Origin: Paenibacillus sp. URB8-2
GTDB taxonomy: Bacteria > Bacillota > Bacilli > Paenibacillales > Paenibacillaceae
Length of the DNA: 64,000 bases
Direction of reading: 5' to 3'
NCBI RefSeq assembly: GCF_013393385.1
Contig: NZ_AP023239.1
Location: 1,240,001 to 1,304,000 of the forward strand
Positions 41,938 to 50,746 of the stretch are shown here, one piece after another (position 1 is the stretch's first letter; every line of letters begins with the position of its first letter). A program made the position numbers and the translations under genes. The notes under the pieces were generated by a model. The model was not told the origin of the DNA. It saw only the letters and a list, made by a program, of their open reading frames with translations, and ran no database searches.

Positions 41938-42828
41938 ATGTTTCGAATGAAAAATAAGCTCAAAAGCGATATTGCCTTCGATGTGTTCAACTTTATCGTG
42001 CTGGGCGGGTTTACGCTGATCATTTTGTATCCGCTTTACTTTATCGTAATCGCTTCCATCAGTGATCCGAACCAAATTTATGCGGGCAATGTATGGCTGT
42101 GGCCCAAGGCGATTACCTTCGACGGCTATCAGCGGATTTTCAGCGACAACACGATTTGGACCGGTTACCGAAACTCCTTGTTTTACGCCGCTCTCACGGC
42201 TGTCATCAGCTCGGTTCTGACCGTCATGGCGGCTTACCCGCTGTCGCGAAAAGATCTTTACGGCCGGAACGCCTTCATGATGATTTTTGCCGTCACGCTC
42301 TTTTTTAACGGGGGAATTATCCCGACCTATCTGCTGGTCAAAGATCTTCACATGATCAACACGATTTGGGCGGTTGTGCTTCCCGGAGCGGTGGACGCGT
42401 TCGCTATCATTATCGCACGGACGTTCTTCCAGAGCTTGCCCGATGAGCTCCGGGAGGCGGCGGCCATCGACGGGTGCACCAATCTGCGGTATATCTGGAG
42501 CGTTGTCGTGCCGCTGTCGAAACCCATCATCGCCGTGCTTGTGCTGCTCGCCGTGGTCCGGCAGTGGAACGGATTCTTTGACGCTCTGATCTATGTGAAC
42601 GATTCCCATCTGTATCCGCTGCAGCTGATCCTGAGAAACATCCTGATCCAGAACCAGCCATCCGGGGATATGCTGACGGATATTACGACACTGGTAGCCC
42701 AGCAAAAGGTGACCGAGCTGATTAAATTCGGCGTGATTATTGTGGCGGCTCTCCCTTTGCTTATGCTCTATCCATTGCTCCAACGCTATTTCGTAAAGGG
42801 AGTCATGATCGGTTCGGTCAAGGGATGA
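41938..42828 (+). CDS. Sugar ABC transporter permease, YtcP/LplC-like
   Basis: A 296-residue permease with six helices and the EAA loop REAAAIDGCTNLRYIWSVVV. Pairs with the preceding permease (15 bases apart, AAAGGGGG ribosome site). The MsmX-type ATPase that energises such importers is normally encoded elsewhere and is absent here. Confidence 0.93.
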   Translation: MFRMKNKLKSDIAFDVFNFIVLGGFTLIILYPLYFIVIASISDPNQIYAGNVWLWPKAITFDGYQRIFSDNTIWTGYRNSLFYAALTAVISSVLTVMAAYPLSRKDLYGRNAFMMIFAVTLFFNGGIIPTYLLVKDLHMINTIWAVVLPGAVDAFAIIIARTFFQSLPDELREAAAIDGCTNLRYIWSVVVPLSKPIIAVLVLLAVVRQWNGFFDALIYVNDSHLYPLQLILRNILIQNQPSGDMLTDITTLVAQQKVTELIKFGVIIVAALPLLMLYPLLQRYFVKGVMIGSVKG

Positions 42829-42945
42829 CCATACGGCTCTAAGCCGTTCGATCATGAGCTGCAAGGGGGGTGAGGCCCGGAGAATGTAAAGGTGGCAAGG
42901 TTCTTTAATAGGGCAAGTCATCACTAAAGGGAGGTTTGATTGTCA

Positions 42946-44604
42946 ATGAATAGAAAAATGTCCATAGTTCTCAGTTCGCTCCTGTGCGCTTCCGTCGTAA
43001 TGACGGCATGCAGCGGCAATAACGCTTCAAACAATACTCCGGCGGCATCGAAGGCCCCGTCGGCCTCGAGTCCGGCGGGTGATGCAAGCGGCAACGCCGC
43101 AGGCTTCCCGCTTAAGGACAAATTGACGATTAAGGCGGTGGCGAAGCGTCCGGCGCTCGCGCCAAGCGATTTCAACGATTTTGAACTGGCCAAGAGACTG
43201 GAGTCGGATACCAATGTCCATGTGGACTGGACGACGATCGTCGATACGGACTACGACCAGAAGAAAAACCTGCTGCTGGCAAGCGGAGATTTGCCGGATA
43301 TGTTCTACGGAGCCGGCTTTACGGACACCGAGCTGCTGCATTACGGCCAGGACGGCACCATTATTCCGCTTAACGATCTGATCGACAAGCATATGCCCAA
43401 CCTGAAGGCCCTTTTTGACAAACGGCCGGATATTAAAGCGCTCGTCACGGCTCCCGACGGCAATATCTACTCTCTGCCGGTGGGCGAGGAGCTGGGAAGC
43501 GGGCAGGAGGACATCGGCGCGAACCCGGACTTCCTCTATATCAACTCGGATTGGCTGAAGAATCTTGGACTTGAGATCCCCAAGACTTTGGAAGAATACC
43601 ACAACGTTTTGAAAGCGTTTAAAGATAAAGACCCGAACAAGAACGGCAAGAAAGACGAAATTCCGCTCTCCTTCATCAACGCTTATTGGACCGGGGATAT
43701 CGGCTATCTGTTCGGCGCTTTCGGAGAACCCGACAAGACGTATCAGCCGGGCAACAACACCTTCTCCGAGCATCTGAACGTCAAGGACGGCAAAGTATAC
43801 TATGCCGCTATGCAGCCGGGATACAAAGAGGCGGTAAAATATTTCCACACCTGGTTTGAAGAAGGTCTGGTCGATATCGAATCCTTCACGCATAACGACG
43901 CGCAGTACCTAGCCAAAGGCAAGACGGAAGATGAATCGCTGGGCTCGTTCCTTTGGTGGGACCATACCGACGTAGTGGGCGGGGAGCGGGATGATCATTA
44001 CCCGATCGTGCCTCCGTTCAAAGACATGGTAGTGAAATGGAACAATGGTTCGGCGATTGGCAGAGGTGGCACGGTCATTACGGAAGCGAACAAGAATCCG
44101 GATATTACCGCCGAGTGGCTCGACAGACTGTACGATCCGGTCACGGCCGCGGAAGTTCACTGGGGACCGATCGGCACATGGTTTGAGAAAGACGCGAACG
44201 GACTGCTCGTTCAGAAGAAAGATATCGAGAACCCGGGCGAATTCCGGCGGACGGTCGCTTTGGGCGGGGCAGGCGTTATTACGGGAGAAGATTTCGAGAA
44301 GGTAGTCGCTCCGGAACCGCGTGCGAAACAACGGATGGACGACATCAAGAATATTTTCGTTCCGCAGATGGAAAAAGAGCATTTTCCGCTTATCTTCTTC
44401 ACGGATCAAGAACTGCAGACGATTGACCGCCTGAAACCGGAAATTCAGACTTACACCAACAAAATGCGCGCCCAATTCCTGATGGACGGCGGCGTGGATG
44501 AAGGCTGGGACAAATACCTCGGCGATCTGAAAAAAATGGGCATCGAGGATCTGATGAAGGTGTATCAGGACGGCTACGACCGCTACATGAAAGCTCAGAA
44601 ATAA
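42946..44604 (+). CDS. Lipoprotein sugar-binding protein, LplA-like
   Basis: A 552-residue extracellular solute-binding protein. The signal ends in lipobox VMTAC with Cys22, followed by a Ser/Ala/Asn linker and a large two-lobed binding domain (about 50-550) of the size seen in LplA-type oligosaccharide receptors. AAAGGGAGG lies 11 bases before the ATG at 42946; a TTG at 42940 is possible. It completes the importer with the two permeases and would bring fructo-oligosaccharides to the GH32 enzymes. Confidence 0.93.
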   Translation: MNRKMSIVLSSLLCASVVMTACSGNNASNNTPAASKAPSASSPAGDASGNAAGFPLKDKLTIKAVAKRPALAPSDFNDFELAKRLESDTNVHVDWTTIVDTDYDQKKNLLLASGDLPDMFYGAGFTDTELLHYGQDGTIIPLNDLIDKHMPNLKALFDKRPDIKALVTAPDGNIYSLPVGEELGSGQEDIGANPDFLYINSDWLKNLGLEIPKTLEEYHNVLKAFKDKDPNKNGKKDEIPLSFINAYWTGDIGYLFGAFGEPDKTYQPGNNTFSEHLNVKDGKVYYAAMQPGYKEAVKYFHTWFEEGLVDIESFTHNDAQYLAKGKTEDESLGSFLWWDHTDVVGGERDDHYPIVPPFKDMVVKWNNGSAIGRGGTVITEANKNPDITAEWLDRLYDPVTAAEVHWGPIGTWFEKDANGLLVQKKDIENPGEFRRTVALGGAGVITGEDFEKVVAPEPRAKQRMDDIKNIFVPQMEKEHFPLIFFTDQELQTIDRLKPEIQTYTNKMRAQFLMDGGVDEGWDKYLGDLKKMGIEDLMKVYQDGYDRYMKAQK

Positions 44605-44612
44605 CAGCTGAT

Positions 44613-44710
44613 AAGAAGAAACGCCTGACGGCGTCTTTTTAAGACGCAGATACGATTCTCGTGAAAATATAAGACCAAACGATAGGCGCGAAGCTTATAA
44701 AGTCTTAAAT
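44613..44710 (-). repeat. Structured interspersed element, copy C
   Basis: About 98 bases, inverted relative to copies A and B at 61.5 kb. On the minus strand it ends in the shared GACGCCGTCAGGCGTTTC block and carries the same TATAAGCTTCGCGC and ACGAGAA segments. It begins 9 bases after the stop of the binding-protein gene. Confidence 0.85.
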
Positions 44711-44803
44711 TTTGAGAAATCCGCATCTTATGGGGCAAGCCGGAACGTCAGAACGCTCTGGCTTGTCTCTTCTTAAAAACGCGGAAAGAATGGAGAGAAC
44801 AAG

Positions 44804-47050
44804 GTGAAGAAGCCGATTGCATACTGGACTTTTGACGAAGGCCAGGGAAATCAAGCCACGGAATCGGTATCCGGCCAAGCCGATACTGTACAATTCGCAC
44901 TCGGCAAAGGGCGTTTCCAGGCTCCGAGGGACCCGGTCTGGGCTGAAGGAATTAAGGGAAAAGCATTGTCTTTTGACGGCTATTCCACGTTCATTCGCCG
45001 CTTGGCCGGGCAAACCCCGCAGCCGGTGGAGAATCTTACGATAACGGCGTGGATTGCCCCGAGAACGTATGATTACGGAGCGGAGAACCGGCTTTCGGCC
45101 ATCGTGAACCAGCATAACCGGGAGAAGAAGGAAGGCTATATTCTGGGTCTGTTCAGATACGGGGCCTTGTCGCTCCAGGCAGGAGTGGACGGCAGGTGGC
45201 TGGAGGCGTGGTCATCCGAGCCGGTCCCTCTGCACAGGTGGTCTTTTGTGAGCGCCGTCTTCGCGGGAAGCGAAGGGCGGATATCGCTTTATCTCAACGG
45301 ACGCAAAACAGCGGAGACTCTTCTCGATCAACCTTTGAAAATCACGCCCAGCAGCGCCGACCTGCTCATCGGGCGCAATAATAACGGCGTCGTTCTGGCG
45401 GAGTCTTTTATTATGAACCACTACGACGGCTGGATGGACGAGCTGGCTATTTATGATTCGGCGCTAACGGAAGACGAGATCCGCCGGCAGTATGAGCAGG
45501 ATCTTCAGCCCTATGACGGCGTTATCCCTTTCATCGAACGGGAGGCCATGGAAATCCCGCGTCCGTATTTCGCCGCCGACCGGCACCGGCCGCAGTTTCA
45601 TATGAATCCGCCCGGACACTGGATGAATGAGCCCCACGCGCCGCTTTATTTCGGCGGCCAGTATCATCTGTTCTACCAGCAGAATCCCAATGGCCCGTTC
45701 TACCACCATATTCACTGGGGACACGCGGTTAGCCCGGACCTCGTTCACTGGCGGGATTTGCCGACCGCGCTCAGCCCGGAGGAAGGGCTGGACCCGGACG
45801 GAATCTGGTCGGGCAGCGCCGCCTATGATCCACATGGCATACCGGTGCTGTTCTATACCATTGGAAACAATGGAGAGACCCCGAATCAGTCCATTGGTCT
45901 TGCGCAAAGCGCCTACCCCGCCGATGGCGATAACGATTTGAAAACCTGGATCAAGCATCCTTCCCCGATTGTCAGGCAGGAGAGGGGAGCCGGATTGTTC
46001 GGGGAATTCCGCGATCCTTTTGTCTGGAGGGAAGAAGGAATCTATTATATGCTTGTCGGAACGGGTGCGGGCGGAGAAGAAGAGGGCGGGACGGCTCTCG
46101 TCTACGTCTCCTCCGACATGCTCAACTGGGAGTGCCGCGGGCCTTTATATATCAGCGATTACGCCAAATACCCGTATCTCGGCAAGGCCTGGGAGCTTCC
46201 CGTTCTGCTTCCGCTTCCGCTGGAAGGGAAAGAAGCGGCAAGTTCGGGCAAGCATGTCCTGCTCATCAGTCCTTGGGGAGAAGGCGCCAAGGTTGAGGTC
46301 AACTACTGGATTGGAGTGTGGGACCGCGAGACGTGCAGATTTACGCCGGATGATGATGAGCCGGGATTGATTGACGTCGGCGATTTTCATTTCACGGGAC
46401 CAAGCGGGATGGTTGATCCCCGGACCGGACGCTCGCTCGTCTTTACGATTGCCCAAGGCGAACGGACGCCGGAAATCGACTATGATTGCGGCTGGGCGCA
46501 CGGCGCGGGCATGCCGGTATCGCTGTTTCTGCGGGCCGACGGGCGGCTTGGCGTAGAGCCGGTGGAAGAAACCGAGCGGCTTCGGGGCAGACGGCTGTTA
46601 TCCGCGGCCGGAAGCAGTCTGGAAGAGATTAACTGGCAATTGGCCGATGTGAGCGGAGACCTGCTGGAAATCAAACTGAGCTTTCATTCCTGCCGGGCGG
46701 AGCAGTTCGGCATTTCCCTTCGCCGATCGCCGGACGGTGCGGAGGAGACAGTGATCCGGTTCAATCGCCCGGAGCAGTGGCTTGAGGTAGACCGGACCAA
46801 GACGACGCTCGATGAGAGGGAGCGGACACGGGGAATACAGGGAGGACTGCTTCCGATAGGAGAAGAAGACCTGCATCTGCATATTTTTGTGGACCGGTCG
46901 CTGATCGAATGCTACGCCAATGGGCTGAAGAGTCTGACCACCCGGGCTTACCCGTCAAGGCTGGATGCGCTTGGCCTGCTGCTCTGGGCAGATGGACCGG
47001 CGGAGCACGTCGATATGGAAGTCTGGGAGATGACTCCGGCGTATTCCTGA
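44804..47050 (+). CDS. GH32 glycosidase with N-terminal LamG-like domain and altered nucleophile motif
   Basis: A 748-residue protein without signal peptide. Residues 1-235 form a LamG/concanavalin-like domain, 255-570 the GH32 five-bladed propeller and 590-748 the C-terminal beta-sandwich. The usual WMNDPNG motif reads HWMNEPHAP: the nucleophile Asp is E276 here. The RDP motif (D404 in FRDPFVW) and the acid/base Glu (E464 in WELPV) are present. GH32 enzymes hydrolyse or transfer fructosyl units of sucrose, inulin or levan. The altered motif may mark a subgroup with other chemistry or substrate, or an inactive lectin-like protein. Start is GTG behind GGAGAG. It precedes a canonical GH32 gene by 24 bases. 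Confidence 0.9.
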   Translation: MKKPIAYWTFDEGQGNQATESVSGQADTVQFALGKGRFQAPRDPVWAEGIKGKALSFDGYSTFIRRLAGQTPQPVENLTITAWIAPRTYDYGAENRLSAIVNQHNREKKEGYILGLFRYGALSLQAGVDGRWLEAWSSEPVPLHRWSFVSAVFAGSEGRISLYLNGRKTAETLLDQPLKITPSSADLLIGRNNNGVVLAESFIMNHYDGWMDELAIYDSALTEDEIRRQYEQDLQPYDGVIPFIEREAMEIPRPYFAADRHRPQFHMNPPGHWMNEPHAPLYFGGQYHLFYQQNPNGPFYHHIHWGHAVSPDLVHWRDLPTALSPEEGLDPDGIWSGSAAYDPHGIPVLFYTIGNNGETPNQSIGLAQSAYPADGDNDLKTWIKHPSPIVRQERGAGLFGEFRDPFVWREEGIYYMLVGTGAGGEEEGGTALVYVSSDMLNWECRGPLYISDYAKYPYLGKAWELPVLLPLPLEGKEAASSGKHVLLISPWGEGAKVEVNYWIGVWDRETCRFTPDDDEPGLIDVGDFHFTGPSGMVDPRTGRSLVFTIAQGERTPEIDYDCGWAHGAGMPVSLFLRADGRLGVEPVEETERLRGRRLLSAAGSSLEEINWQLADVSGDLLEIKLSFHSCRAEQFGISLRRSPDGAEETVIRFNRPEQWLEVDRTKTTLDERERTRGIQGGLLPIGEEDLHLHIFVDRSLIECYANGLKSLTTRAYPSRLDALGLLLWADGPAEHVDMEVWEMTPAYS

Positions 47051-47074
47051 TTAAAGAGAAAAGGAGATGAAGTT

Positions 47075-48553
47075 GTGATAACAAAATCATACTGTGAAAC
47101 GTTTCGCCCGCAATTTCATTATTCGTCTGCAGCGAACTGGCTGAACGATCCCAACGGCATGGTTTGGTACGAGGGTGAATATCACCTGTTCTATCAACAT
47201 CATCCTCACAGCTCGGTGTGGGGTCCCATGCACTGGGGGCATGCCGTCAGCAAGGACCTTGTCTTCTGGGAAGAGCTCCCCATTGCGCTGCGGCCCGATC
47301 ATAACGGGGCGATCTTCTCGGGCAGTGCGGTAGTGGATCGGCATGATACTACGGGCTTTTTTAACGGAGGCTCCGGTCTGGTGGCGATATTTACCCATCA
47401 CGATGTGAATCCGGAAAGCGGAGGGCCGCGCCAGAGACAGAGCCTTGCATATAGCACTGACAAGGGACGGACCTGGACGATGTATGAGGGCAATCCGGTT
47501 CTTGAGGATGAGCGGCACATCGATTACCGCGATCCCAAAGTGTTCTGGGACGGTGAGCGGGAACGGTGGGCGATGGTGCTCGCCGCCGGACAGCGTGTGT
47601 TGTTCTACCACTCTCCCGACTTGATTCATTGGTCTTTCGGCAGTGAATTCGGCGCGTCGGAAGGCTCGCATGACGGCGTGTGGGAATGCCCCGATCTGTT
47701 CAAGCTTCCGGTCGAAGAAAGCGGCGGAGAGTCCAAATGGGTGCTCATCGTCAGTATTGGCCCGAATGAAGCGCTGGCGGAAGGCTCGCGGACCCAGTAT
47801 TTCATAGGGGAATACGACGGTATCTCCTTTGTCAACGACAATGCGCCGGATACGGTGCTGTGGCTGGATCACGGCAGGGATAACTATGCAGGAGTGAGCT
47901 GGTCTGACGTTCCCGCTCAGGATGGGCGCAGGCTGTTCATCGGCTGGATGAACAACTGGAAATACGCCAATCTGCTGCCGACCGAAGCCTGGAGAGGCGC
48001 GATGACGCTGCCGAGGGAGCTGGGACTTGCCGATTCCGAAGACGGCATTCGGCTCCGCCAGTTGCCGGTAAAAGAGCTTGAGACGCTCAGAGAACCGAAG
48101 CTTCGGATGGAGGATTTGGCGGTCCAAGCCGGGGACGGAAATCTTTTGCAAGGAATTCACGGCAGTACGCTGGAAATTGAAGCAGAAATCAAAATAGCGG
48201 ACTCTTCTTCGTTCGGCTTTCGAATTCATGGCTCCGGCGGCCAGGGAACGGTGATCGGCTATGACGCCGGCCGCAGCTATCTGTCCATCGACCGCAGAAA
48301 TGCCGGCATCACGGACTTCCATCCCGATTTCTCCTGTGAGCACGGAGTGGCCCTGAAGCCTTCCGGCGGCATCATCAAGCTCCGGATATTCGCCGACCAT
48401 TCCTCTGTCGAAGTGTTCGCAAATGACGGAAGTGTCGTGCTGACGGATCAGGTTTTTCCAGACCCGGCCCATCAGGAAGTGGAACTGTACGTCCAGGAAG
48501 GAAGCATTGAAATCATCTCTTTGCATATATACACCTTGAAATCCATCTGGTGA
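47075..48553 (+). CDS. GH32 beta-fructofuranosidase (sucrose/levan hydrolase type)
   Basis: A 492-residue cytoplasmic enzyme with complete GH32 catalytic set: nucleophile D25 in WLNDPNG, D153 in YRDPKVF and acid/base E204 in WECPDLF; C-terminal beta-sandwich from about 340. It would cleave terminal fructose from imported oligosaccharides. Start is GTG with AAGGAG 8 bases upstream. The codons for residues 8-11 spell the operator GAAACGTTTC (47096-47105), identical to sites at 39818 and 40867, possibly an intragenic road-block site. A terminator follows. Confidence 0.95.
   Translation: MITKSYCETFRPQFHYSSAANWLNDPNGMVWYEGEYHLFYQHHPHSSVWGPMHWGHAVSKDLVFWEELPIALRPDHNGAIFSGSAVVDRHDTTGFFNGGSGLVAIFTHHDVNPESGGPRQRQSLAYSTDKGRTWTMYEGNPVLEDERHIDYRDPKVFWDGERERWAMVLAAGQRVLFYHSPDLIHWSFGSEFGASEGSHDGVWECPDLFKLPVEESGGESKWVLIVSIGPNEALAEGSRTQYFIGEYDGISFVNDNAPDTVLWLDHGRDNYAGVSWSDVPAQDGRRLFIGWMNNWKYANLLPTEAWRGAMTLPRELGLADSEDGIRLRQLPVKELETLREPKLRMEDLAVQAGDGNLLQGIHGSTLEIEAEIKIADSSSFGFRIHGSGGQGTVIGYDAGRSYLSIDRRNAGITDFHPDFSCEHGVALKPSGGIIKLRIFADHSSVEVFANDGSVVLTDQVFPDPAHQEVELYVQEGSIEIISLHIYTLKSIW
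47096..47105. promoter_or_regulatory. Intragenic GAAACGTTTC operator-like palindrome
   Basis: Ten-base perfect palindrome 21 bases into the second GH32 gene, same core as the two intergenic operators of the locus. It may be chance within coding sequence. Confidence 0.4.
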
Positions 48554-48599
48554 TAGTTCGATAAAAAAAAGCGAAGCCCTCCCTTAAGGCGTCAAACTA

Positions 48600-48636
48600 A
48601 AAGGAGCCTATTCCCCGGTAGGAATAAGGCTCCTTT
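48600..48636. terminator. Bidirectional terminator between GH32 and glutaredoxin genes
   Basis: AAAGGAGCCTATTCC (48600-48614) pairs with GGAATAAGGCTCCTTT (48621-48636) with one bulge, between convergent genes. Confidence 0.85.
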
Positions 48637-48682
48637 AAGATGCATTGATCATTTGGCTAATCAGGTGATTCAATGCGGAGAA

Positions 48683-48702
48683 ACGGATGATTAATCATCC
48701 GT
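48683..48702. terminator. Perfect 20-base palindrome after the glutaredoxin gene
   Basis: ACGGATGATTAATCATCCGT lies 7 bases past the glutaredoxin stop codon, followed on the minus strand by TTCTCC. It may be a weak terminator or a protein site. Confidence 0.5.
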
Positions 48703-48709
48703 GATAAGC

Positions 48710-48958
48710 TTATTGGTTCAAACCTGCCGCGGCAATCAATTCCTTCAGTTCGCCGTGGTTGAATCCCTTGACCGCTCTGCCGCCCGCTACGGTAACCGGA
48801 ATGCCCATGAAGCCAAGACTTTCCACTTCCTGCTGGTAGGCCTGGCTTGTCATGATGTCCCTGACCTCGAACGGGATGCCTTCGCTCTGAAGCATCCGCT
48901 TCACCCGGCTGCAGTCTCCGCAGCCCTCGGTGGAATAAACGATGACTTGGGTGTTCAT
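48710..48958 (-). CDS. Glutaredoxin-like thiol-disulfide protein
   Basis: An 82-residue thioredoxin-fold protein with active site C13-G-D-C16 in STEGCGDCSR, cis-Pro in MGIPVTV and the GFNHGELKELI tail, as in NrdH/YruB-like glutaredoxins. It reduces disulfides in the cytoplasm. It overlaps the upstream ytxJ-like gene by 4 bases, so the two form a redox unit. Confidence 0.9.
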   Translation of the reverse strand: MNTQVIVYSTEGCGDCSRVKRMLQSEGIPFEVRDIMTSQAYQQEVESLGFMGIPVTVAGGRAVKGFNHGELKELIAAAGLNQ

Positions 48959-49281
48959 TGGCTTACAGCCTCTTTGATGCTCGACTGCGTGATTTTCCAG
49001 TGGGATGTATTCCAGCGCACTTCGCCGTCTTCCAGCAGGAAGATTTGCGGAGACTCATGCTTGATGCCGAAATCTTCGGCAATTTTGTTGGAAACCGGAC
49101 GGTCCTCGATCACGAGCACGACGGCGGCGTCGGTATCATTGTCTTTTAGATACGTTTGAAACTCCTCGAACGCCTTTGCGCTGATCGGACAGGTGGTGCT
49201 GTGCTTGAACAGCAGCTTTTTTCCGGGCTTTGCAATATACTGCTCCAGCTCATCGGCGGAGTGTAAATTCTGAATGGACAT
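48955..49281 (-). CDS. ytxJ: Bacilliredoxin-like monothiol protein YtxJ
   Basis: A 108-residue thioredoxin-like protein with a single active-site cysteine in KHSTTCPISAKAF and the motif NTSHWKIT near the C-terminus, both typical of YtxJ, which is linked to bacillithiol chemistry in Firmicutes. AAGGAAGG lies before the ATG at 49281; a longer frame upstream has no ribosome site. Coupled to the following glutaredoxin. Confidence 0.92.
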   Translation of the reverse strand: MSIQNLHSADELEQYIAKPGKKLLFKHSTTCPISAKAFEEFQTYLKDNDTDAAVVLVIEDRPVSNKIAEDFGIKHESPQIFLLEDGEVRWNTSHWKITQSSIKEAVSQ

Positions 49282-49373
49282 GGTATCACCTTCCTTAATA
49301 TAGTTGCTATTTAACTGTAATTGTAACTTCGATTGTAACAATGTTTCAAAATTAAAGCAATCCGTATTATTGC

Positions 49374-49883
49374 CTATGTGAGCTTCTTATAATAAAATAC
49401 CGTCTCATGCAGTTCCCCGCTTGCCGACCGCGCATAGTCCGGAATTCTGCCGGCTTCCGCGAAGCCGAGCGATTGGTACAGGAGGTTGGAGGGATCGCCT
49501 CCGCGGGTATCCAGTACTAGCAAGGTTTTGCCTTCAGAAGCCGCGCAGGCTTCGGCCGTTTCCATCAGCATACGCGCAATGCCCTGCCGGCGGCGCTCCG
49601 GATGGACCATAAGCTTGGCGATTTCCGCCCGGTGGAGCCCGTTAGGCTTCAGGGCAAGATGGAGCTGAACACTACCGGCAATCTCTCCGTCTTCCATAGC
49701 GACCCACAATATAACCCCATCGCCGGGTACACCGCGCCAATAATCCACAGCTTCCTCTTCAGAAAGCGGTGGCAAAAAACCGACGGATGCTCCGTCGTCG
49801 ACGACCCGAACGAGCAGATCTCCCAGCTGCCGCTCCAGTTCCTCTTCTATTCCGTTGATTTTTTCAATAGTAACTCCAATTGT
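49374..49883 (-). CDS. GNAT acetyltransferase
   Basis: A 169-residue single-domain GNAT enzyme with AEIAKLMVHPERRRQGIARMLM (acetyl-CoA loop RRRQGIA, about residues 97-103), LDTRGGDPSNLLYQSLGF and a C-terminal strand. The sequence resembles small GNATs acting on toxic amines or peptides, but the substrate is unknown. Start placed at 49883 behind GGAG; an earlier in-frame Met has no ribosome site. Confidence 0.86.
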   Translation of the reverse strand, partial: TIGVTIEKINGIEEELERQLGDLLVRVVDDGASVGFLPPLSEEEAVDYWRGVPGDGVILWVAMEDGEIAGSVQLHLALKPNGLHRAEIAKLMVHPERRRQGIARMLMETAEACAASEGKTLLVLDTRGGDPSNLLYQSLGFAEAGRIPDYARSASGELHETVFYYKKLT

Positions 49884-50044
49884 CATGCGTGATGTCTCCT
49901 CTCCGTTGGTCGCCCTGCTGAAAATCATCAGTATACGCTATCCATTATACCGGAGAGAAGGAAGGCTCACCCAGTCTATATTTGCAAGTTACGATTTGCG
50001 CTGCCCTCTGAAAGACGGAATAAAAGCACTGAAATATTCCAGTT

Positions 50045-50092
50045 AAAAAATAGGGACTGTCCTGGCTCTTTACAGCCGAGTGAACAGTCCCT
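50045..50092 (-). terminator. Rho-independent terminator of the Ser/Gly-repeat protein gene
   Basis: On the minus strand AGGGACTGT and ACAGTCCCT arms enclose an inner GGCT/AGCC stem and are followed by ATTTTTT. Confidence 0.85.
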
Positions 50093-50129
50093 GCCTTAGT
50101 TTAACCGGACTTTAGAGCCGGCTCCCTTT

Positions 50130-50663
50130 TTATTGCTGGAAGCTGCGGCCCGGCATCGAAGAAAACTGCACCGGAGTGTGCAAAGAGCCGGCGCCGAAGG
50201 AAGAAGATCCGGTAAACGAAGATCCGATTGGCGAAGAACCGATCGAAGAAGATCCGATCGAAGAAGAACCGATCGAAGAAGAACCGATCGGAGAAGACCC
50301 TATCGGAGAACCGAAGGATGAAGAACCATAGGACAGGCCGGACGGGATTGCCGGGTTATGGAATACCGGCTGGCTGTAGGACGAGCCTATTGCTCCGGTT
50401 TGGACCGATTGCTGCTCTACCTGACGGAAAACTTGGGAGATCTGCTGCAGCTGCTGAATGGCTGTTTGGTGGCCTTGCAGAGCCGTCTGGATCGTTTGGG
50501 ACGCTCTACGCTCGCGGTTTGCCAGGTCCTCCAGCTGTCTTGCATTTTGCTCCTCCTGCTGAAGCAGTTGTTGATACAGTTGGCTGGCTTGCTGTGTTTC
50601 GTTGATAAGCCGTTGAACCAGCTGCTCACCTTGGTTTACTTGATTGGAAATGTTCGTATTCAA
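50130..50663 (-). CDS. Gln-rich coiled-coil protein with Ser/Gly pentapeptide repeats
   Basis: A 177-residue protein of unknown function. Residues 1-92 are Gln-rich with heptad-like spacing and read as one long helical coiled coil. Residues 93-177 are low-complexity, with tandem pentapeptides of the type GSSSI/GSSPI (about residues 118-147), encoded by six exact-length 15-bp repeats at 50221-50310. Ser/Gly-rich tails on coiled coils occur in spore coat and filament-forming proteins, and a coat role is one guess. GGAGG precedes the ATG. Monocistronic with a strong terminator; not close to any Ger gene. Confidence 0.78.
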   Translation of the reverse strand: MNTNISNQVNQGEQLVQRLINETQQASQLYQQLLQQEEQNARQLEDLANRERRASQTIQTALQGHQTAIQQLQQISQVFRQVEQQSVQTGAIGSSYSQPVFHNPAIPSGLSYGSSSFGSPIGSSPIGSSSIGSSSIGSSSIGSSPIGSSFTGSSSFGAGSLHTPVQFSSMPGRSFQQ

Positions 50664-50746
50664 TGGTGTATCCTCCTAGTGAAATAAATTGAAAACCGAA
50701 GTTTATTATGCTTGAACTTCATGTGAATTATTCATGCTCTTGATAT

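Noticed and set aside
41914..42924. A 336-codon open frame on the minus strand
   Set aside because: Antisense to the second permease gene; composition is that of a shadow frame and no start signal is present.
47087..48526. A 479-codon open frame on the minus strand
   Set aside because: Complement of the GH32 gene with complete catalytic motifs on the plus strand; no domain of its own.
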